From Methylobacter sp. S3L5C (GTDB lineage: Bacteria > Pseudomonadota > Gammaproteobacteria > Methylococcales > Methylomonadaceae): 64,000 nt of DNA. Each line of letters starts with the position of its first letter. Position 1 is the stretch's first letter. A program made the position numbers and the translations under genes. The notes under the pieces are model-generated. The model was not told where the DNA came from. It saw only the letters and a program-made list of their open reading frames with translations, and ran no database searches. Below are positions 45,954 through 54,714 of the stretch, piece by piece. The stretch covers positions 4,193,503-4,257,502 of the forward strand of contig NZ_CP076024.1 in NCBI RefSeq assembly GCF_022788635.1. The letters are read 5' to 3'.

Positions 45954-46833
45954 AGCCATACTGGTGACCGGTGCAAATGGACAACTGGGCAGTGAGCTGC
46001 GCGAACTGAGTAACTTAAACACCGATTTTATCTTTACTTTTATCAGTCGGGACGAGCTGGATTTAAGTGACTCGGCGGCCATACAAAACTGGTTTGTTGA
46101 TAAAACCTTTGACGTCATTATTAATTGTGCCGCCTACACGGCTGTCGATAAAGCCCAAGCAGAGCCCGATCTGGCGAGAGCCATTAACAGCGTCGCCGTC
46201 GAAACGCTGGCGCGGATTGCCAAAGCCAAAAACAGCGCGTTGATTCATATCTCAACCGACTATGTGTTTAATGGTAAAAATTACCAACCTTATAACGAAA
46301 CAGACCTTACCGATCCGCAAGGCATTTACGGACAAACCAAGTTTGAAGGCGAACAGGCAATGCTGGCGATTAATCCGGCAAAATCCGTTATCATCCGCAC
46401 GTCCTGGGTGTATTCAAAATTTGGTAATAACTTTGTCAAGACCATGTTGCGCTTAGGCAAAGAACGTGAAGAGCTGGGCGTTATTTATGATCAGGTAGGG
46501 ACACCGACCTCGGCACGCGATTTGGCAGAAGCCATTCTGGCGATTATTCGACACCCGAAACTGGAGAGCGTGACTGACACCGAAGTTTATCACTTCAGTA
46601 ATGAAGGCGTTTGCAGTTGGTATGACTTTGCCAAAGCCATCTTTGCGCTTTCAGCGCTTACGTGCCGGGTTAAACCGATAGAAACCAAAGACTATCCAAC
46701 ACCGGCAAGCCGTCCGCATTACAGCTTGCTGAACAAAGCAAAAATCAAAAATACGTTTGACTTGACTATCCCTTATTGGAAAGACAGCTTAGCTGACTGC
46801 CTGAATAGCTTAACCGGAACCGAGCACTTATGA
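45946..46833 (+). CDS. rmlD: dTDP-4-dehydrorhamnose reductase
   Basis: 295 residues from ATG 45946, just inside the 3' end of rmlC. A farther upstream start at 45925 would add seven residues before the nucleotide-binding strand and is less likely. GANGQLGSEL binds NAD(P)H. The catalytic pair is in YGQTKFEGE, and STDYVFNG supplies the Thr. It reduces the last intermediate to dTDP-L-rhamnose. Confidence 0.95.
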   Translation: MPKAILVTGANGQLGSELRELSNLNTDFIFTFISRDELDLSDSAAIQNWFVDKTFDVIINCAAYTAVDKAQAEPDLARAINSVAVETLARIAKAKNSALIHISTDYVFNGKNYQPYNETDLTDPQGIYGQTKFEGEQAMLAINPAKSVIIRTSWVYSKFGNNFVKTMLRLGKEREELGVIYDQVGTPTSARDLAEAILAIIRHPKLESVTDTEVYHFSNEGVCSWYDFAKAIFALSALTCRVKPIETKDYPTPASRPHYSLLNKAKIKNTFDLTIPYWKDSLADCLNSLTGTEHL

Positions 46834-47837
46834 AATCTCTCTTAATCACCGGCTGCGCCGGTTTTATCGGCAGTAATTTTGCACCTTATTTTTTAGACAA
46901 GTATCCTGATTATCACTTGGTTAATCTTGATTTATTGACTTATGCAGGCAATCTTGAAAATCTTGACGAAATTGCCGGTAGTGACCGTTATACATTTATT
47001 CACGGCGACATTTGTGATCGTGACTTACTGGAGCAACTGTTTAGCCAGCATGATATTCGTGGGGTTATCCATTTTGCCGCAGAAAGTCATGTAGATAACT
47101 CCATTAAAAACCCCGGTGTTTTTGTGCAAACCAATGTTAACGGCACGTTTACCCTGATTGATGTGGCCTATAAATACTGGATGGAAAAACCGTTTGCCTT
47201 CAAATCCGGCTATGAGGCTTGTCGCTTTCATCATATCTCTACCGATGAAGTGTACGGAACGTTAGGGGAAACCGGCCTGTTTACTGAAGCCACACCTTAC
47301 GCGCCTAATTCTCCTTACTCGGCCAGTAAAGCCGGCAGCGATATGATTGTCCGCAGTTATTATCATACCTACGGCATGAACACCGTCATCACTAACTGCT
47401 CCAACAATTATGGCCCCAAACAACATAACGAAAAGCTGATTCCAACCATCATCCGCAAAGCAATTACCGGCGAAAATATCCCCATTTATGGCGACGGCAA
47501 AAATATACGTGACTGGCTTTATGTGCTGGATCACTGCAAAGGCATTGATCTGGTTTACCATAGCGGTAACGTCGGCGAAGTCTACAATATTGGCGGCAGA
47601 AATGAACGCAACAATAATTACATTGCCGATAAAGTCTGTGAAATTCTGGATGAACTGCGCCCCAAAGCCCAAGGCAGCTATAAAGATCAGCTTAACTATG
47701 TTGAAGACCGCGCCGGTCATGACAAACGTTATGCCATTGATGCCACAAAGATAGAAACAGAGCTCGGCTGGCAAGCCGATGAAAGTTTTGAAACAGGGAT
47801 TGTTAAGACGATTAAGTGGTATTTGACTAAGGCTTGA
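46830..47837 (+). CDS. rmlB: dTDP-glucose 4,6-dehydratase
   Basis: 335 residues, with GCAGFIGSNFAPYF (NAD binding) at residues 8-21. STDEVYGTLG holds the Thr-Asp-Glu catalytic set, and YSASKAGSD the Tyr/Lys pair. It is placed last in the order A-C-D-B and overlaps rmlD by 4 bases. With the other three it completes the dTDP-rhamnose pathway. Confidence 0.96.
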   Translation: MKSLLITGCAGFIGSNFAPYFLDKYPDYHLVNLDLLTYAGNLENLDEIAGSDRYTFIHGDICDRDLLEQLFSQHDIRGVIHFAAESHVDNSIKNPGVFVQTNVNGTFTLIDVAYKYWMEKPFAFKSGYEACRFHHISTDEVYGTLGETGLFTEATPYAPNSPYSASKAGSDMIVRSYYHTYGMNTVITNCSNNYGPKQHNEKLIPTIIRKAITGENIPIYGDGKNIRDWLYVLDHCKGIDLVYHSGNVGEVYNIGGRNERNNNYIADKVCEILDELRPKAQGSYKDQLNYVEDRAGHDKRYAIDATKIETELGWQADESFETGIVKTIKWYLTKA

Positions 47838-47939
47838 TTGCAAAATAACATAAGTATTGCGTACTACTGTGTGCCGGTAGACTCGACACTGGTGCAGTGA
47901 GAGTGATAATAATTTGTAGGCATATTTCAACAATAACCC

Positions 47940-48527
47940 ATGAAGCTTACTCTTGCTGTAACCGGTATTTTATTGTTATTGGTTGCCATTTTATTTTTAA
48001 ATCTTGGTCATTGGCTTTCTACACCTGCCAATACCTCTGTTAAGGCGGACTTGATTGTTACGTTAGGCGGCGGAGAAGTAGAAAGGGATAAAATGGCGGT
48101 GGAGCTTTATAAAGCCGGTTATGCCCCCAAAATTTTGTTAACGGGTATGTTTCCTAGCTTACGTGCCGGACAGAGCTATTATAAGTCTCCACGCTCTTTA
48201 TTTTTTCTTAAACAAGGTATTCCTCCTGAGGCATTATTATTTGATGGCTTATCAGTTAATACCCATCAAGAGGCTTTAAATCTTGCCACTTTATTAACAG
48301 TACATCATTGGCATAGTGTCTTGGTAGTCAGTGATCCACCGCATCTACGCCGCATTAATTTTTGCCTGCAACCCGTTTTTAAAAACGCCGGTTTGTCTTA
48401 TCGGGTAATACAAAGTACTACACCGACTTGGCAGGCTGATCGTTGGTGGCAAGATAAAAGATGGCGACAGTTTTGTCTGAATGAAATGGTAAAGCTGATT
48501 TTTTATGCGCTGGTTTATGGTGTGTAG
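47940..48527 (+). CDS. YdcF/SanA-type DUF218 protein
   Basis: 195 residues with an N-terminal membrane helix (TLAVTGILLLLVAILFLNLG). The DUF218 core follows: DLIVTLGGGEVERDK, ILLTGM and VVSDPPHLRR. Members occur in cell-envelope and polysaccharide loci and are thought to act on lipid-linked or nucleotide-sugar metabolites, without an established reaction. It ends the EPS locus, 100 bases after rmlB. Confidence 0.82.
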   Translation: MKLTLAVTGILLLLVAILFLNLGHWLSTPANTSVKADLIVTLGGGEVERDKMAVELYKAGYAPKILLTGMFPSLRAGQSYYKSPRSLFFLKQGIPPEALLFDGLSVNTHQEALNLATLLTVHHWHSVLVVSDPPHLRRINFCLQPVFKNAGLSYRVIQSTTPTWQADRWWQDKRWRQFCLNEMVKLIFYALVYGV

Positions 48528-48774
48528 GGCATGAGTGTTTCCCTTAAAGCCAAAGATAACAAGGAAATGCTCAGACCAACAGCTCTCTAAAAAGTGCTGT
48601 GAAGCTTTTCTTTGTATTTTACAAAATAGAGTGATGGCGACAAAAAGAAGGGGCAATTGATTCAAACATTAAATAAAAAAAATTACAATTCTAAAATAAA
48701 TTTTTTCGGATTTTACATTTTTTGACACTTGAATAGAAAATCTGCATAAATAATAATATCCCCCCTTAATGATT
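48528..48774. other. Intergenic gap after the EPS locus
   Basis: About 250 AT-rich bases with no gene, hairpin terminator or repeat recognised. Confidence 0.4.
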
Positions 48775-49470
48775 ACCTCCGTGACCACTGCAATGACAGT
48801 ATGGAAAGAGCGCGGTCACTTATATGTTGGAAGGGGCCATGTTGCCTAACGATCATTTGGGTAATGAAGGTCATTTGCGTGCTGGCCATGTGCAATGGAT
48901 GACCGCTGCCCATGGCATTATTCATTCTGAAATGCCGGAACAGGAAAATGGTCGGTTACACGGCTTTCAGTTATGGATTAACCTGCCTGCCAAAGAAAAA
49001 ATGCAGCCCCCACATTATCAGGAGTTTGCCGCTGCAAAAATTCCTCAGGTTAATCTGGCAGACAGTAGCTACCTTAAAATTATTGCCGGTGAATATGTTG
49101 CCAAAACCAAAAAAATAGCGGGTCCGATAACCGGCGTGACAACCCAACCGTTGTATTTTTATATTTGCTTAAGTTCACAGCAACAGCTTGATATACCGGT
49201 TTTTTTGCAGCATACGGTTTTAGTCTATGTTTACCAAGGTGAGTTGATTGTTGATCAACCGAACCAGGTTTTAAAATCCGGACAACTGGCACAGTTAATT
49301 AATGGTGATACCATATAGCTGATAACCCGTGATCAATCGGCGCGATTTTTGGTGTTAGCTGCGCGCCGTTAAAAGAGCCGGTGGTGCAATCAGGTCCGTT
49401 TGTAATGAACAGCATTGAAGAAATTGAACAAGCATTTCGTGATTACCGTAACGGTGTGTTGACGTTATAA
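48775..49470 (+). pseudogene. Pirin-family cupin, decayed
   Basis: The central part (48824-49315) is a good pirin: VTYMLEGAM-type start, GHVQWMTAAHGIIHSEMPE with the metal-binding His/Glu, and RLHGFQLWINLPA. The first 60 or so residues that should precede it are missing or shifted; a TGA lies in frame just upstream (near 48805). At 49316 a TAG replaces a sense codon. The frame continues as LITRDQSARFLVLAARR and then needs a frameshift near 49370 to reach the family ending PLKEPVVQSGPFVMNS and the stop at 49470. At least three disabling changes are present. Confidence 0.82.
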
Positions 49471-49501
49471 ATATTTATCTAATCAGACTAAGGAGACCAC
49501 T

Positions 49502-50104
49502 ATGCAAAATAAACCGGCAACAACCTCTGTACAAATCCACAATCTTATTGAAAAACGTTGGAGTCCAAGAGCTTTTGACCCTGACAAACGGGTAAGTCAT
49601 GATGATTTACTGGCATTGTTGGAAGCTGCTCGTTGGGCACCGTCCTCATCTAATGATCAGCCCTGGCGTTTTGTGGTGTGCGATAAAGCGACTGATGAAA
49701 GTGGCTGGCAAAATGCGCTGGCAGTAGTGGTTGAAAAAAACCGGCTATGGGCCAAAAATGCCCCGGTTTTGATACTGGCTGTTGCCATGGAAAATTTTAA
49801 TCATAATGGCCAGCCAAATCGTTGGGCCATGTATGACACTGGTGCCGCCAGTGTTAGTTTATGCTTGCAGGCCACAGCGTTAGAATTGATTGTGCATCAA
49901 ATGGGTGGTTTTGATGCGGAAAAAGCCCGAGAGGTTTTTCATCTGCCCGGTGATTGCAAGCCCATGGCGATGATCGCTGTTGGTTATCAAGCTGATGTTG
50001 ATGTCCTTGACGATACTTTTAAAGAAGCCGAGTTAGCTGCCCGTTCGCGTATTGCACTGAATGAACGGTTTTATGCCGGACAATGGGGCAAGGGCATCAA
50101 ATAA
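49502..50104 (+). CDS. Nitroreductase-family flavoprotein
   Basis: 200 residues. The FMN-binding signature RWSPRAFDPDKRV is at residues 19-31, and ARWAPSSSNDQPWRFVV at about 48-64. The C-terminal part (MIAVGYQADVD) completes the flavin site. An oxygen-insensitive NAD(P)H-dependent reductase of unknown physiological substrate. AAGGAG lies 7 bases upstream of ATG 49502. The pirin pseudogene just before it may once have shared the operon, since pirin and nitroreductase genes are often neighbours. Confidence 0.9.
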   Translation: MQNKPATTSVQIHNLIEKRWSPRAFDPDKRVSHDDLLALLEAARWAPSSSNDQPWRFVVCDKATDESGWQNALAVVVEKNRLWAKNAPVLILAVAMENFNHNGQPNRWAMYDTGAASVSLCLQATALELIVHQMGGFDAEKAREVFHLPGDCKPMAMIAVGYQADVDVLDDTFKEAELAARSRIALNERFYAGQWGKGIK

Positions 50105-50156
50105 TTAATGTATGGTCTTGGCTAGTTGGCAATCAATACAATACTAAAAATCAGTA

Positions 50157-50184
50157 CATCCCCTCTTTTTACAAAGAGGGGATG
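50157..50184. terminator. Strong hairpin between converging genes
   Basis: CATCCCCTCTTT and AAAGAGGGGATG form a perfect 12-bp stem with a 4-base loop between the nitroreductase (+) and the coiled-coil gene (-). It has partial T/A runs on either side and could stop transcription from both directions. Confidence 0.75.
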
Positions 50185-50190
50185 GCCGTT

Positions 50191-50469
50191 TTAATGTCCT
50201 GCCTGGTTGTCATTTTGTTGCGGAGCCAGATAAGTGAGTAATGCAGAAAGCTTATCAAGTTTTATGTTCAGGTCGACAACCTGTTGTTGAAGTTGCTTTA
50301 CTTCATTTTGTGATTCACGGATATTTTCATGAATATGTTGAAAATGAATCTGAAAATATTGGGTGAGATGAGCGTCAGTTACTTGATTATCCGGTTGTGA
50401 ATAGTGAAGGCCGGCAAATTTTATTGCCGGATGCTTATGTTGTTCTTGTAAAAGTTTTAGCGTGCTCAT
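50191..50469 (-). CDS. Small coiled-coil protein
   Basis: 92 residues from ATG 50469; a TTG 12 bases earlier is in frame. The C-terminal half (VKQLQQQVVDLNIKLDKLSA) has a heptad pattern typical of a coiled coil. The N-terminal half is His/Gln-rich. No membrane helix or known domain. It lies 67 bases after the bd-like operon on the same strand, so it may be cotranscribed. Function unknown. Confidence 0.6.
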   Translation of the reverse strand: MSTLKLLQEQHKHPAIKFAGLHYSQPDNQVTDAHLTQYFQIHFQHIHENIRESQNEVKQLQQQVVDLNIKLDKLSALLTYLAPQQNDNQAGH

Positions 50470-50535
50470 GGTGCTTCTCAATGGGTTAATGCGGCGAAGA
50501 GAACTATAACTTATGCTCTTCGCCTTAATGATTTC

Positions 50536-51840
50536 TTAATGGCTGAGCAGGTATTGACTTATTGCCGTTAACTCATCATCACTTAACTGCGAAAATCCAG
50601 GCATTTTCATAGTGTCTGGACGCTTTTTACCCGGCGCTTTAGTCCAGGCAGCAATTCCAGCAGGATTGTTGGCGTAGATTTCTTTAATTTCCTGTAATGC
50701 CGGGCCAACCGTAGTCAATGTTGGATGGTGACAAGCTGCGCAATTTAGGTTAAATGCACTTTCACCGGGAACCAATGTTTGGCTTTCCTGAGTTATTGCA
50801 GTCAATTGTGCTTGCTCCCCTGCGTCTTTAACGGCTGCCTGGTAGTTTGCTGTTTTTTCAGCAATTGCCGATTTATGATCAGCCAAGGCATTTTCCCGAT
50901 AATCATGGCGTGCTATACCCATGATAATGGCTGCACAGACAAAGCAGGTAGTGATTTCTTTTACGCGATCATCCAGGAGATGGCTGGGATAAGTCAGATT
51001 TTGCCACATCCACCACATGGCCGGTAAAACCAACAAGCCACCCAGCATGAGTAATAAAGTAAAGCCCCAGCTCATACCTTGCGGAGGCAATGACGCGAAT
51101 ACTACCAATCCGGTTAATATCTGAAAAACGGTGGCCCCAAATGCAAACGCATAAAAAAATCTGCGCACACTAATAACCCGTAGCCTGCTAAACCCGACTT
51201 CGTCTTGAAAAGATTTACGGCCGCTCCACCAGACAAAAAATAAAGAGCTAAACAGTATGGTGGCTGAAATAAAATGCAGATAACGCTGTAAAACATTGGG
51301 TAGCAACATGGCAGAAAAGAAGCCTTTGACTTGCGGCCAATATTCCGGAAACAGCATTAGATTAACATTGGTCATGAAAATCAGCGGAATAAATAAAAAT
51401 AATCCGGTCTCTAAGGCGGCAATGCCTATATGCAATTCTGGAATATTAATAAAGTGATTCCACCAGAATTTGTGCGCATAAGCCAATAAAAAAGCCACCG
51501 TTACCAAGGGAATAACGGCCATCCACATGTCACCAATTAATGCACTGGACGCATAAAATTGTGGAGCATAGAGTGTGTTGATAACCAACAGTGGCGCTAC
51601 GCCCATGACAACAGCCAGGCTTTTATTGACAGTGACCGTTTGCATGATGCGGTAGGCAAGCTTTTCATAATCGGGCGATTTCAACCCTCTTATTTGACAG
51701 ACGAGGCTGAACAAGGAGCCTCCAACCATTAAATGGACAAACAGGATATGTATCAGGAATGACACAATGAGCAATATTTCCAAAAACCCTTCCGGAGCTG
51801 GTAGAGGTAATGGAATATCGCGAGGGATAGGGGTTGTCAT
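50536..51840 (-). CDS. CydA-like membrane protein with C-terminal cytochrome c domain (subunit 2)
   Basis: 434 residues with about eight membrane helices and then a soluble cytochrome c domain with CAACH (about residues 366-370) and a distal Met in KMPGFSQLS. The first helices (IHILFVHLMVGGSLFSLV, followed by YEKLAYRIMQTVTVNKSLAV) resemble cytochrome bd oxidase subunit I, with His at the position of the first haem ligand. It shares a base with its upstream partner's stop, so the two are translated together. It probably transfers electrons from quinol in the inner membrane to a periplasmic c-haem. An oxidase role is not established. Confidence 0.72.
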   Translation of the reverse strand: MTTPIPRDIPLPLPAPEGFLEILLIVSFLIHILFVHLMVGGSLFSLVCQIRGLKSPDYEKLAYRIMQTVTVNKSLAVVMGVAPLLVINTLYAPQFYASSALIGDMWMAVIPLVTVAFLLAYAHKFWWNHFINIPELHIGIAALETGLFLFIPLIFMTNVNLMLFPEYWPQVKGFFSAMLLPNVLQRYLHFISATILFSSLFFVWWSGRKSFQDEVGFSRLRVISVRRFFYAFAFGATVFQILTGLVVFASLPPQGMSWGFTLLLMLGGLLVLPAMWWMWQNLTYPSHLLDDRVKEITTCFVCAAIIMGIARHDYRENALADHKSAIAEKTANYQAAVKDAGEQAQLTAITQESQTLVPGESAFNLNCAACHHPTLTTVGPALQEIKEIYANNPAGIAAWTKAPGKKRPDTMKMPGFSQLSDDELTAISQYLLSH

Positions 51841-53291
51841 TATTGAAGGTCTCCGTGGGTATTAGCCAGATTGGGTAAAGTGCCGTAAAAGGTTGAGGCT
51901 GAAATTTTGTCAGGTTTGGGGATGCCGTTAGTTTGCGCACCATTAAAGGCGGCTGCCCGTTTTTGTAGTGAGGAAAGGTAAACGGAAAGAGCGTCAAGTT
52001 CAGCTTTATTGCCTGGAAACGGCGGCATAAAATATCGTGCACCGTGCATATTTTCAACGTAGGCCGCAATAGCCTCTGATTGCCATGGTTTTTCGCCATA
52101 CATGTTTTTTAGTTGACCGCGTATGCTGTTAACGCCATTGACGGTATGGCAGCGTGTGCAGGCTTGTTCAAACACTTCGCGACCAGCACTGACCTGATTG
52201 TCAGCAGTGATTTCGCGGATACTTGCATAGGTGGCGTGTTGTAGAATGCCGTCACGTTGCAACAAGGGATAATCTTCTACACGGATACCGTTGGCATACA
52301 TGTACTGACCGATAATAAAGGGTTTGCGAATAAATTCCCGTACCCGTTCAAATTGTCCCAGCATGGCAAACAATAACAGCACCGAGACCAGATATTTTGC
52401 ACCATGTACTTTGCCCGGGTTCTTTACTGATAACCATAAAACCCGACTCACATAAAGTAAACCAACGATCAATATTAGTTTTAATCGGCCATTCCAGCTG
52501 GCATATTCTTGCGTGGCGAATGCGACGGGTATGTTTGCCAACATGTGCTGAGGTATTACTTGATAGTACCAGATTGAGGCGATTATCAGTCCTGCTAACC
52601 AGGCACTTGACCAGGTTGATATGGTGCGTAATACCATGGCGCGAAAAGCAAGATCATGCCGGGTAAATAAATACGTCAAACAGATCATGGTCATACTGCC
52701 CATCACCATAGCCAGTGTGGTTCTGAGTCCTAACTGCGGAAAATACATGGGGTTAAATAAGCCGGAAAGCAGTGTGCGCTTAGTCATCCAGTTACCGGGA
52801 TCCATCATAAAACCAAGAATGGCGACGATAATAGCCATGGTAATCCATGAGAAAGCGGCCAGAAAAATACCTAAACGTAAGTGCTTTAATTTAGCTTCTG
52901 GTGATTTACTGGCTGAGTGCCATCTTAAAAAATAGGCCATGATTAGGCTGACTTCAGTCACAAACACGACCCATTCGGTAAACCAGCCCCAGAAAAACAC
53001 CCGAATTAAGCTGCCAATGGCTGCTGGATTTATCAAGGATGCAGAAAACCAGATACCTACACCCGTTAACGCACCGACTGTTGTGGTAATAATAAATATT
53101 ATTTTTAACAGTCGATAGGCCAGATTGTCCCAGCGTAGGTCTTTACTGCGAATGCCAATAAGCTCCAGCAAGACAATTATCGGTAAAGCGCCAACAGCAA
53201 GCGCATGATTGATGATGACATGTAAGATCGCATCGACTGCGATCAGCATGCGATTACCGATAAAATCGATATGAAAAATAGGAAAATCCAT
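51840..53291 (-). CDS. CydA-like membrane protein with C-terminal cytochrome c domain (subunit 1)
   Basis: 483 residues with about eight or nine membrane helices, then a cytochrome c domain with CTRCH (about residues 375-379) and a Met-containing segment (YFMPPFPGN). The helices ILHVIINHALAVGALPIIV, then TVGALTGVGIWFSASLI and FFWGWFTEWVVFVTEVSLIM, follow the CydA order, including a conserved Glu in the FVTEVSLIM helix. The gene pair resembles the wider bd-oxidase superfamily with added c haems rather than the classic CydAB, because no CydB or CydX is present. Confidence 0.72.
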   Translation of the reverse strand: MDFPIFHIDFIGNRMLIAVDAILHVIINHALAVGALPIIVLLELIGIRSKDLRWDNLAYRLLKIIFIITTTVGALTGVGIWFSASLINPAAIGSLIRVFFWGWFTEWVVFVTEVSLIMAYFLRWHSASKSPEAKLKHLRLGIFLAAFSWITMAIIVAILGFMMDPGNWMTKRTLLSGLFNPMYFPQLGLRTTLAMVMGSMTMICLTYLFTRHDLAFRAMVLRTISTWSSAWLAGLIIASIWYYQVIPQHMLANIPVAFATQEYASWNGRLKLILIVGLLYVSRVLWLSVKNPGKVHGAKYLVSVLLLFAMLGQFERVREFIRKPFIIGQYMYANGIRVEDYPLLQRDGILQHATYASIREITADNQVSAGREVFEQACTRCHTVNGVNSIRGQLKNMYGEKPWQSEAIAAYVENMHGARYFMPPFPGNKAELDALSVYLSSLQKRAAAFNGAQTNGIPKPDKISASTFYGTLPNLANTHGDLQ

Positions 53292-53702
53292 AAATCCTCT
53301 TTGGTTAAGTAAGCTATCGGTTTATTGTCTTCGATAAATATTTCGTTATTTAACGAAATATTGACGACTCTCGCTAACAATGCAACAAATATGCCATCAC
53401 CTAAAAAATCAATAATATTTTTACATGTCTTGATTTTATTGACGTGGTGGTCTGGCGAGGCTGTTTTTTTAGCGATTAAATCGAGTAATTAGTCATTAAT
53501 AGACGTTCAATAAATAGACACTAGTCATAATTCAGACAGTTTCCCAAGCTTTTTTCCCGGGTTTTGTCGTAGATGGCAAGATAAAGCAATGCTTTGCAGG
53601 TTGTTTGTCGTTCTTGATCAGTACAGGTAAGACATGATCAATTAAGATGAAAGACCTATGGTTTTTTTAGCGCCTATTGAGCTAAAGACTGACTGCGACA
53701 GG

Positions 53703-53716
53703 TTGTCGCGCGACAA
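53703..53716. promoter_or_regulatory. 14-bp perfect palindrome, operator candidate
   Basis: TTGTCGCGCGACAA is a perfect dyad. A near copy, TTGTCGCGCGGCAA, starts 174 bases downstream at 53877-53890, and half-site GTCGC words occur between. This is the pattern of a regulator binding two sites before the phasin-like gene. Confidence 0.5.
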
Positions 53717-53804
53717 TATGCCCTGTTTTCTAAATGAAAATAACCAGTTAGAATTGTCGCAACTCTTGATTATCAGGACCTCCTAAAGGGTTTTAGAGTT
53801 TTTG

Positions 53805-53836
53805 TGCGACCAATGTAAATTGGTCGCATTTTTTTT
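53805..53836 (+). terminator. Rho-independent terminator
   Basis: TGCGACCAAT-GTAA-ATTGGTCGCA is a perfect 10-bp stem with a 4-base loop followed by eight T. No open reading frame ends just before it, so it should end a short non-coding transcript or a leader. Confidence 0.8.
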
Positions 53837-53876
53837 GCATACTGATTTATGCCCGTTTTTATTTTCTTGCGACACT

Positions 53877-53890
53877 TTGTCGCGCGGCAA
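53877..53890. promoter_or_regulatory. Near-copy of the 14-bp palindrome
   Basis: TTGTCGCGCGGCAA differs at one position from the perfect dyad at 53703. It lies 97 bases before the start of the phasin-like gene. Confidence 0.45.
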
Positions 53891-53986
53891 CTGGTCGCAT
53901 GTCAATTTTTTGTCAGTCAAGCTAGAATCAAGACTTATTACTTAGCGTTTTGTATACAGAATTTCTTAACTTTAGGAACATGCCTT

Positions 53987-54664
53987 ATGTTTAATCAACC
54001 TGATTTTTTTACTATTCGCCAGCTTGACCTGGAAAACAAGCTGATTTCTCCGTCAATAAAATTGTACGGTCAGGTTGGTTTTAAACTGAATGCCTTATAT
54101 CAGGATATTCAGACCGTATTGATTGATTTTCACAGCAAGGTAGCCATTGCTGGAAAGCAGCTTTACGACCATCCTGTTGAAACCCTGACTGTCTGGTATC
54201 AACAAACCGCTTATGCCGGCAATGCTTTATATACTCAGGTTCAAACATCGGTGTTGCCAATTTATCAGGACTGGCAAGTCAAGGTAAAGGCCGGTAAGGA
54301 TGCAACCAGCCAGTACTTACAGGCTTTTTGGGATAATCCTGATCAAGTGGCTTTGGCAACCATTGAACCAGTAACTCGTTATGTGGCAGCGATTGGTAAA
54401 CAGTCTGAGCATTACTGGCAGCTACTTTTGGACAATCCGGAACAATTGATGGCATCGGCATTCGCCCCCGTAACCGGTTATCTGGCTACGCTTACTCAAG
54501 ACGCAGAAGCGACTTTAATTAGTAGTTATTATGCCCTTGCAGAGTTATTTCGTTTGTTAATGACACAACCTTCAGTGACCTTGCAGGCTTTATATCACAA
54601 TACCTTGGCGGCTTTGCTGGAAATTTATTTTGATATTGTTTCGTCATTATTGGTAATGGCATAA
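53987..54664 (+). CDS. Phasin-like helical protein
   Basis: 225 residues from ATG 53987, preceded by AGGA. The frame is open 46 codons further, but that part is Cys/Phe-rich and overlaps the operator region. The protein is almost all amphipathic helix with no membrane segment, and it has repeating units: YDHPVETLTVWYQQ, WDNPDQVALATIEPVT and LDNPEQLMASAFAPVT, each about 30 residues apart. It resembles phasins or other granule/surface-coating proteins but I do not recognise a family. It is followed by two small genes on the same strand. Confidence 0.65.
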   Translation: MFNQPDFFTIRQLDLENKLISPSIKLYGQVGFKLNALYQDIQTVLIDFHSKVAIAGKQLYDHPVETLTVWYQQTAYAGNALYTQVQTSVLPIYQDWQVKVKAGKDATSQYLQAFWDNPDQVALATIEPVTRYVAAIGKQSEHYWQLLLDNPEQLMASAFAPVTGYLATLTQDAEATLISSYYALAELFRLLMTQPSVTLQALYHNTLAALLEIYFDIVSSLLVMA

Positions 54665-54714
54665 CGTTGATTCGACAATCATTATCCCAACCTGACTACT
54701 AAACAATTAACACT

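Larger units (their letters stand above)
53292..53986. other. Long regulatory intergenic region
   Basis: About 695 bases without a gene. It holds a 14-bp perfect palindrome (53703-53716), a near copy (53877-53890), a strong terminator (53805-53836) and further GTCGC words. The promoter of the leftward bd-like operon must lie in the first part and that of the rightward phasin-like gene in the last. A small RNA ending at the terminator is possible. Confidence 0.55.

Noticed and set aside
47262-47933. Frame of 223 codons on - opposite rmlB
   Set aside because: Hydrophobic by complement of an enzyme gene. rmlB on + is unambiguous.
53849-53986. Upstream extension of the phasin-like protein to a start at 53849
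   Set aside because: The extra 46 residues are Cys/Phe-rich, overlap the second palindrome and lack a ribosome site. ATG 53987 has AGGA.
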